This document shows positions 10,559-21,639 of a DNA stretch of 64,000 nucleotides, one piece after another (the first letter of the stretch is position 1; the number at the start of each line of letters is the position of its first letter). Position numbers and translations under genes: made by a program. Where the stretch lies: NCBI RefSeq assembly GCF_003473485.1, contig NC_053044.1, positions 13,023,501-13,087,500 of the forward strand, read 5' to 3'. The DNA is from Medicago truncatula (taxonomy: Eukaryota > Streptophyta > Magnoliopsida > Fabales > Fabaceae). Below the pieces are notes generated by a model. The model made no database searches, was not told where the DNA came from, and worked only from the letters and a program-made list of their open reading frames with translations.

Positions 10559-11833
10559 TTAACTAACCAAACTTCCCACTTCAATTGAGCTGAAGCCATG
10601 AGCTTTAGACTGTTTAATCTGATTCCTAACAATAATCTTTTTATCCCACATTTCTTTATCCGCGTAAATATTTGACAAAGCAACACTGTCACCAACATAG
10701 CCAGGGTCCAAGTTGATCAACTTATCCCGAACTTCAGTGGCTAGCTTTAAATTACCATGGAGGCTACACGCCCCCAGTAAGGTTCGCCACATGACTGCAT
10801 TCGGAGGCACCGGCATCTCCATAATGAAGTCATATGCTTCTCTCAAATGGCCGCTTCGGCAGAAGAGGTCCACCATGCAGCCAAAATGAGGCTCTCTTGG
10901 TTCTATACCATAGTCTTCGTTCATACTTCGAAAATTTCGTTTCCCTTCCTCGACCAACCCTGCATGGCTACAAGCCATTAAAACTCCAATGAACGTTACA
11001 TCGTTTGGGGAAACAATAAAGTTCATTTCTGAGAAAAGTTGAAGAGCTTCACGTGCTTCGCCATGTACCGCATGCCCAACAATCATAGAAGTCCAAGTTG
11101 TGACATCTTTGTTTCTTGTATTATCAAACAACTTCCTTGCATTTCCAATATCACCACACTTAGCATACATATTTATAAGAGCATTATTCAAATGCAAATC
11201 AATTTTCATCCCTTGTTTACGCCGAACAAAATCATGAATCCATTCACCCATTTCGAGTCCCCCAGCATCCGCACAAGCAGAGAGAGCAGTCGTCAAAACA
11301 ATTTGATCAGGCTCCACATTGTTCATTAACATCAGCCTAAACAACTCCAAACCTTTATTGGATTTATGATTTTCAACATAAGCCGAAATCAAAGACGTCC
11401 AACAAATAATATTCTTTTCGGGTATTTCATCAAACACTTGGTGTGCATCAAATAAGTTACCACCTCCAGCATACACTTTCAAAAGGGATGTTTGGAGTTG
11501 AATTATGGATTCATATCCAAATTTTATGATCAGGGAATGCAATTGTTTTCCTAGAACATAGGAATGGTTTTTGTTAATGCAGGCTTTAAGGGTATACAAA
11601 AAAGAAAAGCTATCAATGGAGTTGAAAGTGGGTGATTTTTGTTCTAACAAGGTTTTGAAGAGTAGAACCACTGTGGTGTGGTTGTTGCATTCAAGATAAT
11701 TTTTAAGGGTTTGGTTTGGTTTTTGTAGTTTAAGGTTGTTGTTTTTGTTATTGTGAAACTGAGTTTTGGGGACATAAACAAATTTGTTCTCACTCATTTG
11801 AAGCAAAGTGTTGAACCGTTTCATGTGTTTCAT
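10559..11833 (-). CDS. Pentatricopeptide repeat protein, PLS class with E domain
   Basis: Single-exon gene of 424 codons plus a stop, intact. Plant PPR proteins of this class bind organellar RNA in mitochondria or plastids. The start is the ATG coding MKHMKRFNTLL; the open frame continues 18 codons upstream without another ATG. PLS-type repeats include KNIICWTSLISAYVENHKSN, LHLNNALINMYAKCGDIGNA, KDVTTWTSMIVGHAVHGEA and GCMVDLFCRSGHLREA. The C terminus (VMWRTLLGACSLHGNLKLA ... SSIEVG) is an E domain, and no DYW deaminase follows, as is usual for E subclass editing factors. A truncated duplicate lies at 3398-4241. The RNA target is unknown. The short N terminus offers no clear targeting peptide, so a missing upstream start cannot be excluded. 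Confidence 0.88.
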   Translation of the reverse strand: MKHMKRFNTLLQMSENKFVYVPKTQFHNNKNNNLKLQKPNQTLKNYLECNNHTTVVLLFKTLLEQKSPTFNSIDSFSFLYTLKACINKNHSYVLGKQLHSLIIKFGYESIIQLQTSLLKVYAGGGNLFDAHQVFDEIPEKNIICWTSLISAYVENHKSNKGLELFRLMLMNNVEPDQIVLTTALSACADAGGLEMGEWIHDFVRRKQGMKIDLHLNNALINMYAKCGDIGNARKLFDNTRNKDVTTWTSMIVGHAVHGEAREALQLFSEMNFIVSPNDVTFIGVLMACSHAGLVEEGKRNFRSMNEDYGIEPREPHFGCMVDLFCRSGHLREAYDFIMEMPVPPNAVMWRTLLGACSLHGNLKLATEVRDKLINLDPGYVGDSVALSNIYADKEMWDKKIIVRNQIKQSKAHGFSSIEVGSLVS

Positions 11834-12170
11834 GAATGTCACAAATTCAATTTCAGAACACTGACAAGGGTTTAGGATTGTTGACAAAGGATTCCAATAA
11901 AAATTTAGAGTTTGTGTTATTTGAATATCAAATTAATGATGTTTACAATGTATATCTCTCTTTCACTATTTTCTTTAGAGGAAATTACACATATAATATT
12001 GTAATTGACATTTATTTTTCTAAAAGATATAATATTTTTTTATTCTAGAATTCATATGTACATATGAATGAAAGACAAAAGAGTCATTTGGGTGGTAAAA
12101 ATTCTTTGAAAACAACATTCATGAACATAGGGGACACAACACATTGTTATTGTTATTGTTATGTATGACC

Positions 12171-12377
12171 TTAAACCGTTTGACCTTTTTGAAGGAGATC
12201 AACGGCTTCTGGTGCTAGGAAGGAAAAGTTGTCAAACGCAAATGGTATAAAAGTGTGTTGATTGATGGAACACGTTTTCTCATGTTTGATGGCTTTGCTT
12301 GAAGCAGCTTTGAGGGATGTCCGTCTCACAGAACAAGTCTTGGTCCCCAATCCCACAAGTGGAGAAATCTCGATCAA
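12171..12377 (-). pseudogene. Fragment of a plant repeat-associated ORF (FAFDNFSFLAPEAVDLL)
   Basis: An open stretch of about 68 codons contains IKHEKTCSINQHTFIPFAFD followed by NFSFLAPEAVDLLQKGQTV. I recognise this as the C-terminal end of a poorly named plant ORF found in many decayed, transposon-like copies. There is no convincing start and the frame is short. It lies upstream of the intact PPR gene; a diverged relative at 4255-4445 lies next to the truncated PPR copy. Confidence 0.5.
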
Positions 12378-12879
12378 CTCCTACCCGCATGTACATCAGA
12401 ACATACAATGGCCTGGGGTTGATCTCCCCTCTTGCGGGTCAAAATTTCGATATCAAAATATATTTCTCTTTTTAAAATGGAGAAAGTTTCAATTTTATTT
12501 TTCGTCTAATTGTTGTATTTTTAAGGAGAGAAGTTGTATACAACTCAGGACTAAATATAAATCATAGTTGGTGTGTTACATAAGAAATCACTCACTAATT
12601 GCCACCTCATGTCTGTTTGATTCGGAGTTTTTGGAGGGGAGGGAGAATTTTAATTTGTGTTTGGTTTAATTTTTAGGAGCGGAGCCAAATCCCTTCTAGC
12701 ACTTTTATACAAGGAATGCATAATGTCGTGAGAATGAACTTCACAAACGGACCATGAAGCCAAGGGAAACAATTTAACAATTTAATTGGCCACCTGACTG
12801 TATTTTCTGTCAAAAAATGACTGATAAGTGTCGATGAGTTTCGTGGGATAAATTTTCAATAAAATCTCTACATTCAATT

Positions 12880-13985
12880 TTGCTATGCTTGGAAAGCAAG
12901 GATGGCGAATTATGTGAAATCCAAATATTCTCATCTCTAGACTATTTAGAGCTAGATATTTTTCTCAATGTGAGTTTCTTGAAGCTGCTATTGGCCACAA
13001 CCCAAGCTTTATGTGGAGGAGTATTTGTAATCCAAATTTGGGGTTGTAATGCCGCCTTTTAACACCATTGGATGATGGAAGTCGATTAGTTCATGATTTG
13101 AAAGTTTCTGATCTTATTGTCCAAGAAGCAAAAGTGTGGAATGTCCCTCTCATTAGTTCTATCTTTAATCAGAACACTGCAGCAAGGATTCTCAACATTC
13201 CGTTAAAGATTGAAGAATTTGGCGTGCTGAGACACATGGGGATTATACTGTAAAAACTACTTTCCGCCTTTCTCTTCAAGAATTTGTTGATACGTCTCAC
13301 TTTAGGGAATGGCTCATGAAATTTGATTTGGAGGATAAAGGCTCCACCGAAGGTTAAGGATCTTATATGGCGGGTGTCTAGACAGTACCATCCAACTCGT
13401 ATTTGATTGAATGACACAGGAGCTAATTGTCCAACTCATTGTGTTCTATGCACTAATAATGATGAGGATTGTAAACATGTGTTTTTCGGATAACTCAGTA
13501 GGCAAAACATATGGAGTTCATGTGGTTTATCTTTCTGCCTCTTATCATGACAACAACTTTGCAGCTGCTGCTGTTTTTCAGATAATACATCAAATATCTA
13601 CACATGATGCATCACTTTTTGCTTGTGTTGCTTGGAGCATTTGGAAGCAATGGAATAACAAAGTCTGGCACAATACTACAAAAGCTCAAACTAGTGTTCT
13701 CGTGCGCGCTCAACACTGTTGTCTGACTGGAAACTGTTTGTGAAGCTGCAGTCTGAACTGATATGGAGCAGGCTGCTACAGGTTGTAGCGGCTGGAAAAA
13801 ACCAGCAGCAGAACAACCAAAATGCAACGTTGACGCCTCTTTTCCGAATCATGATAATACAGTAGGTATTGGCACGTGCATTAGAGATGAATTTGATGCG
13901 TTTGTTGACGGAATGATTTACTCCAAAGTGCAAGGTACATGTTAGTCAAGCTCTTGGACTCCTTTTGGCACACATATTGTACTAA
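12880..13985 (+). pseudogene. LINE fragment, zf-RVT to RNase H, multiply frameshifted
   Basis: Piecewise translation gives the same C-terminal LINE regions as 1-2405. A connection-domain part (ARILNIPLKIEE) is followed by zf-RVT (IWRIKAPPKVKDLIWRVSR, then CPTHCVLCTNNDEDCKHVFF), a linker (SIWKQWNNKVW) and an RNase H start (KCNVDASFPNHDNTVGIGTC). Several stops and frame changes separate them. The reverse transcriptase core is missing. Confidence 0.75.
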
Positions 13986-14507
13986 TCGCATTTTGATTAA
14001 AGAAATGCTAGAAGAAAAATTCTGTAAAAAAAAATTGTTTCTTGAAATATTTTACAAAAAAAACATTACTGTTTCTCAAATTAGGCTTCGAAAACTAGTT
14101 TCTAAAAAAATAAAACAATTTTTAGCATAAAATTTAACTTTAAACTTGATACTCTGTCTAATTTGCACAAACAAATTATTATTGCACCACGCACAAGCTT
14201 ATTTTCCACTATTGGATAATTTAATCTCACCATATTTCATTTAATTTAATAGTGAGAAACTTGAGATCTGGTTTCTTGTGAAAAACGAGGAAAAAAGGTC
14301 ATTTAAAAAACCTTTTGTAGAGTGGAAAAAACTATCATTCATTATGTCAAATTAAAAGTGTCTCCGTGAGAATCATAAGCATTCAACTATTTTCAAGTGA
14401 GGACTTGCTCAAGTTACATATCATATAATTGTTCCGAGAGTCCAACCAAACCTCTAATTTTGTTAAGCTAACATTTCAGCCTAGATTTGTGATATTTTTA
14501 CAATGAT

Positions 14508-14790
14508 ATGGCTCATGAAATTTGATTTGGAAGCAATGGAACAACGAAGTCTGGAACAATACTAAAGATGCTCAAACTAATGTTCTCATGCGCGCTCAAG
14601 CGCTATTGTCCGATCGGAAATTGTTTGTGAAGCTGCAGTCCGAACTGATATGGAACAGGCTGCTCCAAGTTGTAGTGTCTGGAAAAAATCAGCAGCAGGA
14701 CGAACAAAATGCAACGTTGACGCCTCTTTTCCGACTCATGGTGATAAAGTAAGTATTGGCATGTGCATTAGAGATGAATGAGCAGAAACA
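14508..14790 (+). pseudogene. Internally deleted second copy of the LINE fragment
   Basis: It begins ATGGCTCATGAAATTTGATT like 13312, but after 'gatttgga' jumps to sequence matching 13645 onwards (IWKQWNNEVWNNTKDAQTN, LLSDRKLFVKLQSELIWNRL, NATLTPLFRLMV). About 310 bp present in the neighbour are absent. The breakpoint lies in a short repeat, 'atttgga', found at both edges in the longer copy (13328 and 13639). Non-functional. Confidence 0.75.
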
Positions 14791-14799
14791 AAAAACAGC

Positions 14800-15400
14800 A
14801 ACATACTCCTAGTAGCCAAAAATCATTGATTCAATGATGAATGATGGCACTAATGTTAAGCATGGAAAATTGAGAATCCCCTGCAATGCAAAATGTACAA
14901 CAATCAATGCAAATTCAATTTTAGACAAAACCAATTCAAACAGAACTCATTATACAAAGGCATTATTGGTTTATTCCATTCAACTTTCCGATCACTGCAC
15001 AATTTTATGTCGATCTATAAACCTTCAAGAAGATAGATAATTAAAAAGCATCAAATTTCAAAATAATTAAATAACATCTTCAATTGTTAAGTTGACAAGA
15101 CAGATATTAAATTTTCATTGGAACTACTAGTAGAGGAATGGTGTTAAAATTTATATAAAAAAAAAAAAAAACAATTTTGGGGATAATATAAACTATACAA
15201 CAAGACTGAAGCATGTTTCTCTCAACTGAAGAAACCAGCAAAACACTTTAAAGAAATACTTGCTAAACCTGAGTTAGCCGAGTTGCAATTTCAGTTCACA
15301 AACATCCCAAGTCTACCCAATTGACCCTTCATGACATGTAAAGTTTACAGGTAATTTCATTACCATGCACAGCAATGCAAGCTCATCCACTTAATGGATT
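14800..15400. other. Intergenic, 3' flank of the P-class PPR gene
   Basis: AT-rich with an A-run near 15155. No feature recognised. Confidence 0.45.
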
Positions 15401-15403
15401 TTT

Positions 15404-17137
15404 CTATTTTTTGTATCGGTCTAGTTTCAAACCTCCATTCTCTTCGTAACCTCTAGTCAACACACGACATACGGAAGTATTTCTTAGAACACCCGTCTTC
15501 AGCATGTCTGCATGCAACATCATTACATCAAACATGTGCTTGAATCGAAAATGTGCCTCCAACATGATAACATAAAGCACCATGTCTGGTTTGAAACCAC
15601 TACATCTCATATCTTTGAAAAACTTAGTGGCCTTAAAAATACGCCCATCTTTGCATAAACCTTGAATTAAAGCAGCATACATAACCTCATTTGGAGAACA
15701 CACCCCGCTATGATCCGTTTTACCTCCAGGGGAACCAACTTCAGTTTTCTCCAAGAAAAGTTTGATTGCACCGTAAGTCTTTCCTTCTTTCAAGAGGCCA
15801 TCAATCAAAGAAGTAACTGTGACAACATTTGGTGTTAGTCCTGCTTCCATCATCTCCTTATGCAATTCGAAAGCCACTTTGCTATTCTCAACCTTGCAAT
15901 GGCCATCGATCAAAGCCGTGTAAGTCACCACATCAGGCACAAGACCTTTGATAACCATTTCTATATACAACCCCATAGCAGCTTTCATGTTCCCTTTCTT
16001 GCAAAACCCATCAATCAATGTAGAAAATGTAATCACATTGGGTTCTATCTTCCTTTCAGTCATTTGTGAACACACCTCAATAGCCTTCTCCATATCACCC
16101 ATTTTGCAGTATCCATCGATCACCGCATTGTAAGTCACAGCATTAGCAAAAACCCCTGCTTTTTCCATCTCCTCCATCAAATTCTTAGCTTCCTCAAACC
16201 TACCCGAGTCACATAAACCCTTAACAAGTATACTACAAGTAAAAACATCCCCGAAAACTCCATTCCGTTCCATTTCATCTCGCAATCGCATTGCTTCAAC
16301 CAAATCCCCCGCCTTACAGTAACCATCAATCAAACAATTATAAACATACAAATTAGGAAAAACACCAAATTTATCCATATAAACAAAGCAGTTCCGCGCA
16401 GCCTCCAAATCACCCACCTTGCACAAAACATCTACCAAAATCGCAAAAGTCACAACATCAGGATGCAAACCATTCCGTAACATATCACTATAAATTTCAA
16501 AAACACGTTTAACATTACCCGTTTTACAATACCCATCAATAAGAGTAACATAAGTATACAAATTCGGTTCCACCCCAGATTCCCTCATCAACTTAAGAAA
16601 CCTCTCTGCTTCATCCATATCACCCTCATTACAAAAAACTCGAATAAGAGTAGTGTAAACCACCACATTAGGTACAATTCCTCTTTGAATCATTTCATCA
16701 AACACCTTGCGGGCATTACTAAAATCACCCTGATTACAACAACAGTTCAATAAAATTCCATATGTGATCAGAGTAGGCAATAACCCACGCGACAACAAGT
16801 TATTATAAACACTCCACACGGAATCAAACTTCTTTGATTTAACTAACGAATGAAGAAGTGCGTTGCATTCGCGTAAAGAAGGTAATGTGGTGGGTTTGTT
16901 TGAGATGTGAAGGTGTTGTTTTTTGAGTGAAGTTGTTTTTGTGATGTTGTTTTTGGTGTTTGTGTTTTTTATGAAGGAGTTTGAAGAGAAAGAGGTTGAT
17001 TTGGTGATTGATGAAAGGTTTTTGTTGAATGTGATTAGAATGTTTTTGCGACGTAACAACTTCAACATTGCGTTTGAAGAAGCAGAAAAGGACAATAGCT
17101 CTTGACAAAACTGAGTGAAAAAGTGGGGAGACAACAT
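15404..17137 (-). CDS. Pentatricopeptide repeat protein, P class
   Basis: Single-exon intact gene, 577 codons, ATG start MLSPHFFTQF. The first ~85 residues are rich in Ser, Thr, Asn and Lys with almost no acid residues, consistent with an organelle targeting peptide. Twelve near-regular 35-residue PPR motifs run from about residue 123 to 555, including VVYTTLIRVFCNEGDMDEA, LYVYNCLIDGYCKAGDLVEA, VTYNAVIDGYCKMGDMEKA and VTYTALIDGHCKV. A further partial motif precedes them (NALLHSLVKSKKFD). The tenth motif carries an insertion of about 11 residues (VGSPGGKTDHSG). There is no E, DYW, SMR or nuclease domain. P-class proteins usually stabilise, splice or activate translation of specific organelle transcripts. 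The general layout resembles Arabidopsis At5g61400, but orthology was not tested. Confidence 0.93.
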   Translation of the reverse strand: MLSPHFFTQFCQELLSFSASSNAMLKLLRRKNILITFNKNLSSITKSTSFSSNSFIKNTNTKNNITKTTSLKKQHLHISNKPTTLPSLRECNALLHSLVKSKKFDSVWSVYNNLLSRGLLPTLITYGILLNCCCNQGDFSNARKVFDEMIQRGIVPNVVVYTTLIRVFCNEGDMDEAERFLKLMRESGVEPNLYTYVTLIDGYCKTGNVKRVFEIYSDMLRNGLHPDVVTFAILVDVLCKVGDLEAARNCFVYMDKFGVFPNLYVYNCLIDGYCKAGDLVEAMRLRDEMERNGVFGDVFTCSILVKGLCDSGRFEEAKNLMEEMEKAGVFANAVTYNAVIDGYCKMGDMEKAIEVCSQMTERKIEPNVITFSTLIDGFCKKGNMKAAMGLYIEMVIKGLVPDVVTYTALIDGHCKVENSKVAFELHKEMMEAGLTPNVVTVTSLIDGLLKEGKTYGAIKLFLEKTEVGSPGGKTDHSGVCSPNEVMYAALIQGLCKDGRIFKATKFFKDMRCSGFKPDMVLYVIMLEAHFRFKHMFDVMMLHADMLKTGVLRNTSVCRVLTRGYEENGGLKLDRYKK

Positions 17138-17227
17138 TTTTGTTCACCTTTCTTACCTTAACATTGGTTTGCAAGCTTCAACTTCAATTGTAATTTTAAA
17201 TCTAATTAAATGAGGTATGAATGTTTT

Positions 17228-17352
17228 CATTAGCTCAATCGGCAAAATGTCGAAATTGTTAGTCTGATTGGGGTTCAAACCCCAATACCTCCACTCGTGT
17301 GTGTGAGTTTATAATGGCTTTGCCATTTCGTCTATCTACAAAAAAAAATACG
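17228..17352 (+). mobile_element. tRNA-derived SINE with 11-bp target duplication
   Basis: The element has an A-box-like TTAGCTCAATCGG, a B-box GGGTTCAAACCCC, the tail 'ggctttgccatttcgtc' and a terminal A-run. It is flanked by ATGAATGTTTT at 17217-17227 and again at 17353-17363. It inserted just upstream of the P-class PPR gene and is probably complete. Confidence 0.88.
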
Positions 17353-17719
17353 ATGAATGTTTTAAATTTAAAACTTTGGTATATAACAACACAAATTTTA
17401 ATTTTTAATGTATTCTAATTAGTTAAAATTCACACGAAATTCATCGAATTTATATGGAACCCACGTGATATGGTGGAACGCATATGAATTTTAACAATTC
17501 AAAAAGAATGTATAAAATAATTTTACATTTAGGATGCATACTAATTAAACTAAACTTGGAGTAAATAAAAATTTTCATGTTTTAAATTTAGGAATGATCT
17601 TTATGTTTTTTATTGTGTCATATCATATTTTGAGTGTGATAATTTCGTGCATTTTTATAGTTTATCGAGAAAAACAAACGGTGTTTATTGTCTATTTGAT
17701 GAGAACTTTGGGGAGGTTA

Positions 17720-18119
17720 GAGCATCTTCAATGGAGGGTCATTAAGGGTTTCTTATTTAACAAGGATTATTCCATGTTAAGGATCCCTCATTGGAATAAG
17801 AAAAATAGAGTAACTATTAAAGAACAAACAACTATATAAAAATTATCCCTCTCCTGAGCAACTAACGAGTCTCACTTTCAAAAGAAATAATATTTTATGA
17901 GATAATTTATAATTCAATAAATGAATTACTTTTATATAATGATGTAAGTTAGTGAGACATATTTAAGCACTTTTCATTGGAGTCTTTGTTAATGTATTGT
18001 CATTAGAGTCATTGAGTCCTTAATATGAACTTTTATTGAAAAAAAATGTAAATAAATGAGGTGTACACGTGGGGCCCATTAAACGAGTCTATATTAATGG
18101 ACTACCATTGCAGATGCTC
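17720..18119. mobile_element. Harbinger/Tourist-like MITE, 400 bp
   Basis: The ends are GAGCATCTTCAATGGAGG on the left and, reverse-complemented, GAGCATCTGCAATGGTAG on the right. TTA flanks both ends (17717-17719 and 18120-18122), the 3-bp duplication typical of PIF/Harbinger elements. There is no coding capacity. Confidence 0.85.
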
Positions 18120-18151
18120 TTATTGTATATTTAAAAAAAAAAAAAAAAACT

Positions 18152-18350
18152 AGTATTTGAACAACAATTGTTTGACAACTTTAACGACAACTTTCTTTAA
18201 AAAAAATCATGACAATTTTCTTTCTCATACTCACATTGAGTTTTTACTTTCTCTCGCTATTGTTTTGGTCTTTATGTCAATACTCATATTTCTTTGTATA
18301 TTTAGATTGTCTCACAAATTGTCAACAAAAATGGTTGTTCAAATAACACT
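18152..18350. repeat. Small TIR element (AGTATTTGAACAAC)
   Basis: The left end AGTATTTGAACAACAATTG pairs with the reverse complement of the right end, AGTGTTATTTGAACAACC, and both are followed by a 'TTGACAA' motif. No clean target duplication was found. It has no coding capacity. Confidence 0.55.
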
Positions 18351-18553
18351 CCTCTAAAAAAAAAAAAGAAACGAAATTATATATGATAGACTAACCATTC
18401 ATGGATGAATTGGTAAATATGAAAATAGTTGAAGGACAACAAGGTAATTATTACTATTTTTAGACAAGGTATACAATATTAAGAAAAGGGAAATGCTTAT
18501 CAAAATATGAACGAAGTGTGTATATTGTAAATTCACATGTACGTATGTATATC

Positions 18554-19039
18554 TACTAGTGTCGTGCCCGTGCGACGCATGGGTGGAAAACGGTCAACCA
18601 CAAAGTAAAAGAATAGATCTATGTCACACAGTATAAATCTAACATTGGTTGAAGTTATAGTTGAAGCCTTAATTTTGATTAAATGAGTCGGAGGAAAGTT
18701 AATTCTTCCTTATCTTTTGACTAAATGATGTTGGAATAATTTTGATACATTCTTGAAATAATTAATGATATATGCACAATATTTAGAGAATTGAAAATTA
18801 TTTGTTTTGAGAGAAGGAAAAAGTGCGCAAAAAAAATAGGAATTTGTTGGAGAAAGAGAGTAGTAACTAACAATTGTCTGTTACATATTAAATTTATTGG
18901 AAAGATAAAGGGTGTGCAAAAAAATAGGAAATTATTAGTAGATTAAAATGAGGGTATAATAGGAAAAAATGTCCAAAAACACACTTTGCTATTTTCTGTT
19001 AAAATTCAAAACGAAAATTAAAAAGGAACGGAGGGAGTA
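18554..19039. repeat. Repeat bounded by 'tactagtgtcgtgcccgtgc' and 'ggaacggagggagta'
   Basis: Both termini look like widespread plant repeat ends: 'ctagtgtcgtgcccgtgcga' and the 'ggaacggagggagt' MITE end, which is the mirror of the start of the element at 37869. Whether they belong to one element or two abutting pieces is unclear. Confidence 0.4.
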
Positions 19040-19995
19040 TGAAATACTACGACCAACAAAAGGCCACACATTGCAGGACATGGGCACCACAAAAGACACA
19101 ATTGGCAGAACAAATTTTTTCATAGATTTTGCACCACTTATTTGGGAATACTATGTCAATGGAACAACACGAATTTAACACCTAAATTGGAGATTTTTAT
19201 CATTACAATTCCTCTCGGTGGGAAACAGCTAGGAAAGCAAATAGCAGCAAAAGTATAAAGGAAAGCACTGTCAAACCACACCTAAAGTTGCTATAATTTT
19301 GACCAACGACCATAACACAACATTATGATTTGTAAAAAAACAGTAACATCCCCATGTGAAGCAACAACAACAATAATATAAATTATGCATACTACACTCT
19401 ACAAAAAAGATCATCCTCCCCACACATTCTTCACTCCAATCATAAACAATTTGTTCACAGTACAAAAAATGGATAAGTTTTTTCTCATCTAGATTACTTT
19501 GTTTGTATTTATTTTCTTTCTAGTTACCATTATCAACATCGAAGAAGTGGGCGCAAGTAATGTAGGAATTATCATGGTCTGCATCTTACCACTGTTAGGC
19601 CTTGCATGGATCGTTACTATTTGTTTCAAAAGAGACATGTAGTAAGGTTGTGTCCGACCTCGTGTAATTCCAGCAACTAAATAAGGTAATTAGGTCATGT
19701 TTGGGATTCAAAACAGTTCGTTTGGTTCAAAGTGGGATGTTGATTTTCATCTCATGTCTCATGCTTCAACGTAAGACAACCCATAAGATCAAATCGAAGT
19801 CAACATGTTGTTCGTGTGGTTGCATTCAACTATGTTGATAATTTTTAAATTAAATCTTCCAACGATATTGTAATATTATTTATCACTTCAGTTAAGATAG
19901 GACCTTATGTCATTTTGTTACAATTGTTGATCACCAAATTTAGCCTAAATAATATACACACCCCACATGCCCAGAAAACAAAGATAGATAGACCA
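19040..19995. other. Intergenic, no gene recognised
   Basis: AT-rich sequence without recognisable coding or repeat ends. Confidence 0.4.
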
Positions 19996-20004
19996 CTTCA
20001 ATCA

Positions 20005-20262
20005 CATTGCTCCTCGCTTCTATGAAACAAATTCAGCAATCCAATTTCATTGTCCACGAAATGAACTTTTGACGAATCCACATCCTGGTTTGCGTTATTG
20101 GCTAATAGAAAAAAATACACCCTTAGCAACAAATACATACATTTAACCATTGAACACTGTATATAATTCGCATAAAAAAAACTTACATGATGACGCCACA
20201 TCCATAGAGGGACGATCATTAATGATAGAAGGACTCTTCCAATTAACCTGGCCACTACATAC
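20005..20262 (-). pseudogene. Two small exon-like segments, possible 3' end of the RPA-like gene
   Basis: On the minus strand an acceptor-bounded segment reads GQVNWKSPSIINDRPSMDVA and ends at a GTAAGT donor. A second, after a TATTAG acceptor, reads NNANQDVDSSKVHFVDNEIG and stops after HRSEEQCD. They match no domain I know. They lie downstream of, and on the same strand as, the RPA-like gene at 21640-23334, with a Copia LTR in between, so they may be its displaced last exons. They could instead belong to an unrelated broken gene. Confidence 0.35.
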
Positions 20263-20313
20263 CAAAAACACAACACAAATACAACTTATATTTTATTTCA
20301 AGTCAAACTATTT

Positions 20314-21289
20314 TGTTCAATGAATTTAATCTCGTCTAAGCATTGCAGAAGACTGAAAGAGTGAAGCAACGACTATTTTGAAAGGATTTGAAGGCATTGG
20401 ATGCTTGTTTTTTGAAGAGCGTTGACAAAGTACAATTGTACGAAGTGTACAACCACTATCTCCACGACTCAGTTTGTGTCTCTGCTACAAGACAAGAATA
20501 ACAGCTTTGCCTGCAACAATGTTCCTACGTACATGGAATAGATTTGAAATTGATCCTTTTGAGGACAATAACCATATCAGACAAAAGATCATTGGTGATT
20601 GATCAAAGCTTCAAACGACTCTATTTTGATGTGCTGGCAATTCACAACGTCTCTTTTCTACAACTATATATAAAGGAGTGAAGACTTAGAGAATTGCAAG
20701 ACTCAATAACAATTTGAAAGCGCCTAAACTCTATCAAAATTGTTCTACATCAAAAGTTCACTTAGAATTTCTTATCAAAGTTCATATCTTAGAAATTCGA
20801 GAGTCTTAAGAGTCTGTATCTGATTTGTATTGTGAACATCACTGATTGTATATCAAGTGTTCAACCTCAAACATTTTTCTTTGTAATTCTATTTGAATTT
20901 GGAAGTCTCTTGTAGTTGTGCTTGAACATTAGAAGTCTCTTGATTGTGTTCAGGAGCATAGGAAGTCTCTTGCAGTTGTGCTTGAGCATTTGAAGTCTCT
21001 TGCTAAGTTTAGCAGTGAGCAGTTGTAATCAGATATTTCATTTTAGTGAACTCTCCTTGGATGTGCAAGGGGGACAGAACTGACTTCCGGTTTGTGGAAG
21101 GAACCTGTATAATTGTTTTGTGTCTTTCTTCTTTCTCTCTCTCTGTTTTATCCGCTGCTATTTAGTTCTGGAAATCACTTCATAAGCAAAACTATTTGCT
21201 TTTGATCAGTGTTTCCAGCTTAGGAGAAAACGAAGAAAAAGCTAACACAATTCAACCCCCCCTCCCTTCTTGTGTTCTTCTCACCTTCA
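20314..21289 (+). mobile_element. Copia-type LTR, 5'-truncated
   Basis: This stretch matches the reverse complement of 62941-64000 over its length, from TTGTTCAATGAATTTAATC to the end CTCACCTTCA. Near its 3' end lies 'aattcaacccccc', a feature I associate with Copia LTRs in legumes. Its middle holds four imperfect 30-bp units containing 'aagtctcttg' and 'agttgtgcttgagcat'. The right border is the LTR 3' CA, shared with the other copy. The left border has no TG with a matching duplication, so the copy is truncated. Confidence 0.8.
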
Positions 21290-21430
21290 CTTAACTCTGC
21301 AACTCTTTTCTGCGGTCTAATTAATAACATTTTGTTGGCTTAATTGTTTTAGATTAAACTTATTTGAAGCTTGACCTCGATGAAAGAAAAACCATGGATT
21401 TTAGTGTATGAAAAAATGGAATGAACATGT

Positions 21431-21625
21431 GTGATTTTAATCTATACACAAACACAATAGAACCAGTAAAAAATTGCATATCATATTATGAACAAATCCT
21501 GTTCATAAATCTGACCATACAGTATATATATTTTGACTACACTAAAATTTGAAGTTCGACAATACTATTGATTTTAGTCTATACAAAAACACAATAGAAC
21601 CAGTAAAAAATTGCATAACATAACC
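21431..21625. repeat. Direct repeat pair around the RPA-like gene 3' side
   Basis: The sequence 'gattttaatctatacacaaa' ... 'agtaaaaaattgcata' at about 21431-21480 recurs at about 21570-21618 with few changes. The two copies are about 140 bp apart. They may mark a small local duplication next to the LTR. Confidence 0.7.
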
Positions 21626-21639
21626 CGTAAACTACCGAA

